A stretch of 8,853 bases of DNA, from the NCBI GenBank assembly GCA_002402125.1, contig NVVG01000010.1, positions 33,996 to 42,848 of the forward strand, given 5' to 3'. The number at the start of each line of letters is the position of its first letter. Position 1 is the stretch's first letter. The notes below the pieces were generated by a model, which saw nothing but the letters and a program-made list of their open reading frames with translations, made no database searches and was not told the DNA's origin. Positions 1-5,742 of the stretch are shown here, piece after piece. The DNA is from Moraxellaceae bacterium. GTDB taxonomy: Bacteria > Pseudomonadota > Gammaproteobacteria > Pseudomonadales > Ketobacteraceae. The translations under genes and the position numbers were made by a program.

Positions 1-1200
1 ACCTGCATATTCGAACACACCTTGCGAATTTAACGGGCCTGATCCCGACATTGTTATTTCACCATATCGTTCCAGTCGATAATTCCCGCTTGAACTACTG
101 TCCCAACTAAAATACTTACGACGAAATATTTGTAACTTGTCACCCGATAAGATCAGGCTTTCAATTCCAGCATCAATTGTCACCGTACTGTCATCCACCG
201 CCACAACCTTGGCTCGCATAGGAATACAATCCAGCGCAGACAAGAAAAAATCCCCCTGCTGGTGAAACATCTTTGTCATTCGTTTTCCATAATAAGTGCT
301 AAAAAAAGCCTTACTAAGAGATTTGCGATGAGATGAGCTATTTGCGTCAACATACACATCATCGGCAAACGTTTGCCGCTTTATTAGCGCCCCGGTTCCG
401 CCATCATATATATTCAAAGCCACGACAAGATTGCGCTTTTCCTTTGCCAGCAAGTTTTCCCCTGCGACAAAGCTCGTCATTAACCCGAAAAAACCAACAT
501 CGGGTTTACCTACGGACATATCCAATATTTCGCCGGCAACAACAAACTGCACCCCGAGATCATTCGCTAATTTCATGACTTGTTGACGCACTGGATCTAC
601 CCAAGCGCCATTACGGCCATCATCTTCAGCCAGCAAGCGCACATGAGTTGCAGGAGTCACAATAAAACGATCCTTATTAATATAAGCCTTAAGCATTTCT
701 GGATATTGCTGCTCAAGCAGGGGAAAGTCAGCCGTTTCACGCCGATCCGCGATGGTAAAAGCCAATAATGCCAGCCGCCGCCGATAGGCAAATTTTGGGT
801 CAACCGCCACAGAACAACGCTCAAGTGGCGGTGGGGGTAAATCTTCCAATTCAAGGATTGCTAATTTAGCGGCCTCATCAATGCTAGGTTCCACTTCTAC
901 AATCTCTATTACCTCTTCTGCGGCTTCGACCTCCTCAACCACCTCAATCGCTTCTACCCCAACAACTTCTTCAATGACTATAACTGGCTCTACTGGCTCT
1001 ACTGGCTCAACTTCCTCAAGCTCCTCAACCCCCTCCAATACCACCGCCTCTTCTTCGATTTCTTCTTCAACCGCGTCACCGTCTAGAAAGGCATTAAGAT
1101 CGGTTTTCATCGACCCAGAGGTGAGTAGATTGCCACAGCCCGTTAAGGCTAGCGCAAGGCAAAACAGTAGAGTTACCCTGTACTCCCCTGAACTAATCAT
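1..1200 (-). CDS. FlgT-like acidic outer-membrane lipoprotein (3' end beyond the window)
   Basis: The minus strand reads open for exactly 400 codons from an ATG at 1200 to the window edge, with no stop, so the C-terminus is missing. Residues 7-22 form a lipoprotein signal with lipobox L19-T-G-C22; the residue after the lipidated Cys is Gly, not Asp, which predicts outer-membrane sorting. Residues about 43-107 are a Glu/Val-rich low-complexity linker including EPVEPVEPV. From about 128 the protein resembles FlgT, the periplasmic H-ring protein of the sodium-driven polar flagellum in Vibrio. Similar stretches are RRLALLAFTIADR (141-153), LGVQFVVAGEILDMS (215-229), LVVALNIYDGGTGALI (258-273) and KVVAVDDSTVTIDAGIES (331-348), the last beginning a small beta domain like the FlgT C-terminal domain. 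C129 and C325 could form a disulphide. The FlgT N-terminal domain seems absent, with the acidic linker in its place. A modest AAGG ribosome site lies at 1213-1210. The family call rests on remembered FlgT sequence, not a search; a generic TolB-like fold is the alternative. Confidence 0.8.
   Translation of the reverse strand, partial: MISSGEYRVTLLFCLALALTGCGNLLTSGSMKTDLNAFLDGDAVEEEIEEEAVVLEGVEELEEVEPVEPVEPVIVIEEVVGVEAIEVVEEVEAAEEVIEIVEVEPSIDEAAKLAILELEDLPPPPLERCSVAVDPKFAYRRRLALLAFTIADRRETADFPLLEQQYPEMLKAYINKDRFIVTPATHVRLLAEDDGRNGAWVDPVRQQVMKLANDLGVQFVVAGEILDMSVGKPDVGFFGLMTSFVAGENLLAKEKRNLVVALNIYDGGTGALIKRQTFADDVYVDANSSSHRKSLSKAFFSTYYGKRMTKMFHQQGDFFLSALDCIPMRAKVVAVDDSTVTIDAGIESLILSGDKLQIFRRKYFSWDSSSSGNYRLERYGEITMSGSGPLNSQGVFEYAG
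982..1008 (-). repeat. Three tandem Glu-Pro-Val codon triplets
   Basis: Inside the acidic linker of the FlgT-like lipoprotein the minus strand reads GAGCCAGTA twice and then GAGCCAGTT, giving EPVEPVEPV. The near-identical 9-base units suggest slippage growth of a flexible linker, so its length may vary between strains. Confidence 0.8.
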
Positions 1201-1299
1201 TTTCTGCTGCCTTGATGTCTGTTGGCACTCATCATGCTTCAAATTACCAGTCTGTTAATCACGGAATATTGACGAAAATTGCGCGTCTCCCAATCAAAT

Positions 1300-1316
1300 T
1301 GCAAATACTGGGCCAG
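1300..1316 (-). promoter_or_regulatory. Sigma-54 (-24/-12) promoter for the FlgT-like lipoprotein
   Basis: Read on the minus strand the site is CTGGCCCAGTATTTGCA. Against the consensus YTGGCACG-N4-TTGCW it matches 11 of 13 defined positions, and the invariant GG and GC are exactly 12 bases apart. The predicted start is near 1289, which gives a leader of about 89 nt before the ATG at 1200. It is correctly oriented and placed for this gene. Confidence 0.6.
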
Positions 1317-1341
1317 ATCTAATAAAGTTATATTTTTAGCC

Positions 1342-1380
1342 GATTTTTCCTATTCAACCTGACTATCGGTGCGAAAAATC
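1342..1380. repeat. Inverted repeat between the divergent promoters, candidate activator site
   Basis: GATTTTTC at 1342-1349 is repeated in inverted form as GAAAAATC at 1373-1380. Equivalent ends of the arms are 31 bases apart, about three helical turns. The dyad lies between the two sigma-54 promoters, which is where a shared enhancer-binding protein could act. The arms are AT-rich, so chance is possible. It does not match a binding motif I can name with confidence. Confidence 0.35.
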
Positions 1381-1394
1381 TGCACTAGAAACAA

Positions 1395-1410
1395 TGGCAT
1401 TGCTTTTGCA
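1395..1410 (+). promoter_or_regulatory. Sigma-54 (-24/-12) promoter for the rightward gene cluster
   Basis: TGGCATTGCTTTTGCA keeps the -24 TGGCA and the -12 TTGCA of the sigma-54 consensus, with the invariant GG (1396-1397) and GC (1408-1409) exactly 12 bases apart. Deviations are CG to TT after TGGCA and A instead of a pyrimidine just upstream. The predicted start near 1421 leaves a leader of about 74 nt before the GTG at 1495. No other convincing promoter was seen before the downstream genes, so this one may drive all four. Confidence 0.6.
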
Positions 1411-1469
1411 TATTGTTAGCAAAGGTTTAGAAAACATAAAAACCGTCAATTTTAAGTCTCCTATTTGTA

Positions 1470-1481
1470 GCCCCCAGGGGC
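1470..1481 (+). promoter_or_regulatory. Short GC-rich hairpin in the leader of the usher-like gene
   Basis: GCCCC-CA-GGGGC is a 5-bp inverted repeat with a 2-base centre, standing out against the AT-rich surroundings. It lies one base upstream of the ribosome-binding site. With so small a loop it would pair only partly as RNA, so it could be a weak translational brake, a protein site on DNA, or chance. No T-run follows, so it is not a terminator. Confidence 0.3.
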
Positions 1482-1482
1482 A

Positions 1483-1489
1483 GAGAGGA
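1483..1489 (+). promoter_or_regulatory. Ribosome-binding site fixing the GTG start at 1495
   Basis: GAGAGGA sits five bases before GTG at 1495. An in-frame TAG at 1468-1470 closes the frame upstream and no ATG, GTG or TTG lies in frame between them, so GTG is the first possible start. It is followed at once by a well-formed signal peptide. Confidence 0.75.
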
Positions 1490-1494
1490 AAAAA

Positions 1495-4400
1495 GTGAAA
1501 ATCAGAGCACTTATCCATCGTTGCTTAGTGTTGATGATGCTGATATCGAGCCTGCCTCTAATGGCAACTACATTTGATGAAGATAATTACACATTGTTGG
1601 ATCTAAAATATAAACGCCAAACAATAATGGCCGGGTTAGAAACGTACATACATCAAGGTAGCACCTACATAGTCCTGATAGACCTGGTATCCGCTTTAGA
1701 GTTAAACATCACCGTTGACATCGATGGGGCAACGGGATTTATCAACACGCAAGACCAAACATTCAGCTTAGAAAACAAACAATCCCAGTGGTCCCTCACC
1801 ACTCATAACGAAACATCAATGATCAATGCTAACGATATCGTTATTCATGAAGGTTTTATTTTCGTTAAGGATACCTTAATAGAAGACTGGTTCGGATTAA
1901 CATTTGAACTCAAATACGCCCTATTAATATTGAATTTCACCACAGAAAGCCCACTACCCGTTTTACAACGCATGAAACGATCTAACAGAAAAATCAGAAG
2001 CGTCACAACGCTTGGAGCGGCTAACAACCCACTACTCGAAACACCTTATGCTTTGCTTGAATTGCCCGCCATTGATTTTCGCTCCAGTTCAATTGTTAGC
2101 CGGCGCAAAGATAAAGATGTCGATACCTTAAATTTCTACACCCTAATATCCCATGGTGATCTCGGATATATGAGCACCTCCCTATTCCTAAACGGGAGTC
2201 ACGAAGAGGACTTAAGAAACGCCAGCATACGTATGGACCGATTCGACCATAGAAAAAGTATGTTTGGTCCACTTAAGCTATCCCAAATCAGCTTCGGCGA
2301 CTTATCTCACCCGTCATTGGCGCTAGCCCCTTCTAGCTCAGGTCGAGGCATCATCATAAGTAACGATATTAGCACTCAACAATCTAGCCGCAACATCACT
2401 GTAATAGAAGGTGACTTTCATCCTGGACAAGAAGTTGAACTCTATTTCAACAACTCACTTATTGGATACCAGATTGTTCCCGAGGATGGTCACTATATAT
2501 TTAAAGACATTGTGCTGTTTTTGGGAAACAACCATTTCGTACTCAAATTTTACGGCATCAATGGCACAATAGAGACAAAACATCGAAATATTTTGGTAGG
2601 ATCGAATCCAGAAGATGAAAAAAGGTTAAAATACACATTATCGATATCACAACCAAACACCGATGTTATTGACCTAAATAAAGAAGATGATAGTGAAGAG
2701 GAAGAATACACACAATCCGTAATAACTACCCGCTACGCCTTCAACAGGTACCTTAGCTTCAGCGCAGGATACGAAGTAACAGAAGAGTATAACGAAAAAA
2801 CCAGTTATACCTCTGCCGGTTTTCAAACTGCATTTTTTGGAACCACACTAAACGCTAACACTAGCCACAAAGAAGGGCAACTATTAGGCTCTTCATTTTC
2901 AATAAGCGCCAGACCGTTCGGAGCTCATCTTCGAATCGGCACAACTATATATGATGAAATCTATTCATTCCAAGACCCCAACATTCCCAGTTCAGACACC
3001 GTTATCCTAGAGCAGGACTATTCTTTCGCGCTAAGTGCAAGGTATAAATTTACCAGCTATACTTTTTTCGGCACCAGAAAGGACGAATCTATAGGTTACA
3101 AAGAAGACTACAAATTGGGAATATCAGGGCATGCCTTTGGACTAAGCTGGAACAATACAAACACCTACTCCTTTAAAAAGACCGATAATAACGCTAGCAA
3201 CACGGGCGATCCCGACAACGAAGTAGAATTGCTCGACGGCGGGCTGTTCTTTGGCCGATATATTAACCCCTTTTCGCTTCGTCTTAACTTAGGTTATGAG
3301 GTTATACCAGAAACCCAACTCAAATCTGTTGGCCTATCATTCTCATTTAAACCCACCGCAAAGGCCTCGATAAACACCAACATCTCTCACAATGTAATAG
3401 ATGACACCACAAACATAGAGATATCCGGCAGCTGGAAATTCAAATACGCTCAGATAACACCCCGTATTCAATATGATCATAATGACAATATTTTAGCGTT
3501 AGTTGATATTTCCACTTCACTAGGAAAACGCAATGGTCGCCTAGGGAACTATTACAACCTGGATAGTAAAAAAAGATCCTCTAAAGGTGTAATACGGGCA
3601 CGCTTGTTCGACGACTTTAATAACAACAAGACCTATGATGAAGGCGAGGATCTATTAAGTGGCGGCATCATTGTTGCGCAGCAATATCGCAGCAATGCCA
3701 CATCGGACAATAGCGGAATCGCCTGGATTGAGCACACTAAATCGTGGGTACCCACTGACATAATTTACGAACCCAACACACTGAACGACACGTCTATGAG
3801 TTACAGCGGGCCAGATATTGCCATTGTAGCCAGACCAGGCAAAGTTATTAACCTCGACTTGCCATTTACCCGTACTGGAGATATCGATGGCACAGTATAT
3901 CGCCCCGACGACGACACCACTAATTATCCCGTTCGTGGCGCCATCGTTGCCGCTCTCAATGCAGCAGGTGAAGTAATTTCGAGAAATCGTACTGATTTGG
4001 ACGGTTACTTCAGCTTTACAGGGTTATTACCTGGCCACTATCACCTAGTCGTTCAAAATGAACACATACAATACACATCTAGACTTGACGCCGTTATCAC
4101 ATCAGCAGGTGATTTTATCGACAATTACAACATCGTTATTACAGAAAAGAAAAAACAACGTATCCAATTCCCTGGGGCATCAAAAAATACCACATCGCCC
4201 TTCAAGAAGACCGATATCACGCCGAATACTCTCAACTCAAAACCATCACAACCTGTTACAACAGCGTCTTTTCCCCTGCCAAAAGTCTCACCAGTGCTAG
4301 TGAATCCAACACCGACACTCTTACCTCAAGAAAAGGTGAAACTCAACTCAGCTCCCGCTAAACAAACGCCAACGCAAAAGAAAGGCTATTCTAAACAATA

Positions 4401-4635
4401 CGCCATTAAGTTTGGCAGTTTTTCCAATCCAAAATATGCCGCCGAATCGATTAACAAACTAAAACGTAGCGGAAAATCGGTCTACAAGGAAATGATAACA
4501 ACACCCAAAGGCACATTTACCCGGGTACTCGTTGGCCCATTTAATAGTAAGCAAGATGCCGAAAGCTCGAAAAAGGACATCGATCGTCAATATAAGAGCA
4601 AAGGTCTCGTTGTTCTGTATAAGAAGCAACCATGA
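1495..4635 (+). CDS. Usher-like outer-membrane barrel with C-terminal SPOR domain
   Basis: The 1046-residue product starts with GTG and a Sec signal peptide (residues 1-24, cut after LPLMA). Residues about 30-160 form an alpha/beta domain resembling the stalk or copper-amine-oxidase-N type. Residues 303-370 match the usher pattern: G-x-x-V-E-L-Y-x-N-N-x-L-I-G, then DGHYIFKDI, then NHFVLKFYGINGT. About 375-690 is rich in alternating, aromatic-capped strands, as in a beta-barrel. Next come a small beta domain with a calcium-loop-like DDFNNNKTYDEGED (706-719), a carboxypeptidase-regulatory-like domain (795-870), a Pro/Thr/Lys linker (about 890-962) and a SPOR domain (967-1043; YAIKFGSF and RVLVGPF). 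SPOR domains bind denuded septal peptidoglycan glycan. Classical ushers are about 800-870 residues, work with a periplasmic chaperone and lack SPOR. No chaperone or pilin gene is visible, and I see no Cys in the mature protein, unlike the C-terminal Cys pair usual in ushers. Secretion through the barrel is therefore unproven; it could be a structural tether. It heads the cluster behind a sigma-54 motif. Confidence 0.8.
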   Translation: MKIRALIHRCLVLMMLISSLPLMATTFDEDNYTLLDLKYKRQTIMAGLETYIHQGSTYIVLIDLVSALELNITVDIDGATGFINTQDQTFSLENKQSQWSLTTHNETSMINANDIVIHEGFIFVKDTLIEDWFGLTFELKYALLILNFTTESPLPVLQRMKRSNRKIRSVTTLGAANNPLLETPYALLELPAIDFRSSSIVSRRKDKDVDTLNFYTLISHGDLGYMSTSLFLNGSHEEDLRNASIRMDRFDHRKSMFGPLKLSQISFGDLSHPSLALAPSSSGRGIIISNDISTQQSSRNITVIEGDFHPGQEVELYFNNSLIGYQIVPEDGHYIFKDIVLFLGNNHFVLKFYGINGTIETKHRNILVGSNPEDEKRLKYTLSISQPNTDVIDLNKEDDSEEEEYTQSVITTRYAFNRYLSFSAGYEVTEEYNEKTSYTSAGFQTAFFGTTLNANTSHKEGQLLGSSFSISARPFGAHLRIGTTIYDEIYSFQDPNIPSSDTVILEQDYSFALSARYKFTSYTFFGTRKDESIGYKEDYKLGISGHAFGLSWNNTNTYSFKKTDNNASNTGDPDNEVELLDGGLFFGRYINPFSLRLNLGYEVIPETQLKSVGLSFSFKPTAKASINTNISHNVIDDTTNIEISGSWKFKYAQITPRIQYDHNDNILALVDISTSLGKRNGRLGNYYNLDSKKRSSKGVIRARLFDDFNNNKTYDEGEDLLSGGIIVAQQYRSNATSDNSGIAWIEHTKSWVPTDIIYEPNTLNDTSMSYSGPDIAIVARPGKVINLDLPFTRTGDIDGTVYRPDDDTTNYPVRGAIVAALNAAGEVISRNRTDLDGYFSFTGLLPGHYHLVVQNEHIQYTSRLDAVITSAGDFIDNYNIVITEKKKQRIQFPGASKNTTSPFKKTDITPNTLNSKPSQPVTTASFPLPKVSPVLVNPTPTLLPQEKVKLNSAPAKQTPTQKKGYSKQYAIKFGSFSNPKYAAESINKLKRSGKSVYKEMITTPKGTFTRVLVGPFNSKQDAESSKKDIDRQYKSKGLVVLYKKQP
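4632..4635 (+). promoter_or_regulatory. ATGA stop/start overlap
   Basis: The ATG of the downstream gene overlaps the TGA of the usher-like gene as ATGA, the usual layout for translational coupling. Only a weak purine-rich AAGAAG lies five bases upstream. An in-frame ATG at 4650, with GGA at 4641-4643, is an alternative start giving a more ordinary signal-peptide length. Confidence 0.7.
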
Positions 4636-5708
4636 ATTCTGGAATAGATATGGCTACCAACAACTATTTGTCACCTCAAATATATATCTCAAAGAGCTTG
4701 GCGCTCGCCTGTTTGATGTTGCTTGCATATAGCAACCCATCGTTTGCGGCCAATACCACTAACAATGTAGACAATGGTAATCGACAGGTAACGTTTAGAA
4801 AGACCGACTCATCCCTGCTGTTTGAAATTGAAACGCTAAAAAGAAAAAGTCCTTATATAAAACGCCCAGAAACCTTAGAAAAACGCGAACTCCCTCCTAA
4901 GCAAAAACGTTTTGAAATCGCCAAAAAAGGTATTTACCAACTCATGGGAAAAAACGCAGTACCAAATTCGCTCATTGGAGGACTTCTCGGCGCAGCTGCA
5001 ACAGTCCATCCCGCAGGCATAATTCTAGGTACTATTGCTGGAACATTACAAGGAAAATCAAAACGTTACGAAGAAGCACAAGCAAAACTTCATGAAATGG
5101 AAAAAGACATATTTCAATCAAAAGACCATGAAGTCACCGCTGAAGAAATACGACTAGCGTCCTATACGGGAGCCGACTTATCTGAATTTTTTGCATTAGC
5201 GCCGCCATCGGAAGAAGAAATAGCAGCGCAAGAAGAGGAAGCCATAGCAGCGTTAATCGAGGAAATTACAGGGTCCGAAGAAGAAATGGTATTAATTGAA
5301 CCAGAGCCCATTGTTCCTTTTCAAGAACCACCTGAAAACCAAGAAGAATTTGATCGAGTACAAGAAAAACTCGATATCGCCAAAGGGAAACTGGTAATCA
5401 TTAAGGAAAAACTGGATTCAGAAAAAGAAAAATTAAAATTAGCCGCTCAGAAATCCAAAATCGCCAAACGAAAGAAAACGACTACTGAGCAAGAGGACGA
5501 TTTTATCTTAGAAGCACCAGAACCCGTCCCACAAGACTTACTAATCGCTCAAGAAAAAGCCATGCTAGAAGAACAAGCAGCCAAGAGAAAAGAAGAAGCT
5601 CCCCCCATGCTAGCTCACTGCTATGGTTTACACTCAAAAGACAACCCGCCTTTTAACGCTCTATCCAGGCGTATTTTGGCATCGCAATGTTTTTATCATA
5701 TGAATTAA
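4632..5708 (+). CDS. Exported glycine-zipper / coiled-coil protein of unknown function
   Basis: I do not recognise a named family in this 358-residue protein. A signal peptide is visible, with hydrophobic SLALACLMLLAY (22-33) and likely cleavage after NPSFA (39); its N-region is long unless translation starts at Met7 (4650). Residues 40-110 are polar and basic. Residues 112-141 form a hydrophobic segment with spaced glycines (GGLLG, then AGIILGTIAGTLQG), a glycine-zipper-like element able to pack against or insert in a membrane. After it come Glu/Lys-rich helices (about 143-175), an acidic tract with EPEP (194-237), a strongly charged probable coiled coil with repeated K-L spacing (238-282), and more charged helix (300-322). 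The tail has two Cys (330 and 353) that could form a disulphide. It is translationally coupled to the usher-like gene, so it is probably that protein's envelope partner, perhaps a periplasmic stalk or inner-surface collar. This role is inference from context only. Confidence 0.7.
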   Translation: MNSGIDMATNNYLSPQIYISKSLALACLMLLAYSNPSFAANTTNNVDNGNRQVTFRKTDSSLLFEIETLKRKSPYIKRPETLEKRELPPKQKRFEIAKKGIYQLMGKNAVPNSLIGGLLGAAATVHPAGIILGTIAGTLQGKSKRYEEAQAKLHEMEKDIFQSKDHEVTAEEIRLASYTGADLSEFFALAPPSEEEIAAQEEEAIAALIEEITGSEEEMVLIEPEPIVPFQEPPENQEEFDRVQEKLDIAKGKLVIIKEKLDSEKEKLKLAAQKSKIAKRKKTTTEQEDDFILEAPEPVPQDLLIAQEKAMLEEQAAKRKEEAPPMLAHCYGLHSKDNPPFNALSRRILASQCFYHMN

Positions 5709-5742
5709 GCACTCACTCGGCAATATATAAGACGGAACAATT

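Larger units (their letters stand above)
1201..1494. promoter_or_regulatory. Divergent intergenic control region
   Basis: These 294 bases separate two divergent genes and contain no credible ORF. They hold a sigma-54-type promoter motif on each strand, an 8-bp inverted repeat between the two promoters, and a 5-bp GC-rich hairpin in the rightward leader. Both promoters point outward. If the -12 elements place the starts 12 bases downstream, transcription begins near 1289 leftward and near 1421 rightward, giving leaders of about 89 and 74 nt. This arrangement predicts co-regulation of the lipoprotein and the four-gene rightward cluster by an enhancer-binding protein. Confidence 0.65.

Noticed and set aside
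333..854. Short open frames at 333-578 and 580-768 (plus) and 657-854 (minus)
   Set aside because: They lie within the 400-codon lipoprotein frame, which has a lipobox and family-like motifs; their products show no domain or signal.
881..1258. Plus-strand Ser/Thr-rich open frame of 125 codons
   Set aside because: It is the antisense reading of the Glu/Val-rich linker of the minus-strand lipoprotein. Its monotonous Ser/Thr composition is what complementary Glu-rich codons give, and it has no credible start context.
1413..1440. Possible sigma-70 promoter, TTGTTA with 16-base spacing to CATAAA
   Set aside because: Only 4 of 6 matches in each box in an AT-rich stretch; the overlapping sigma-54 motif is far better.
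1495..4635. Complete chaperone-usher pilus locus
   Set aside because: Only an usher-like protein is present; no periplasmic chaperone or fimbrial subunit gene occurs in the window, and the SPOR domain and N-terminal region are atypical.
4058..4732. Plus-strand frames at 4058-4300 and 4532-4732
   Set aside because: They are out-of-frame shadows within the linker and SPOR region of the usher-like gene and across the start of the next gene, with no independent ribosome site or domain.
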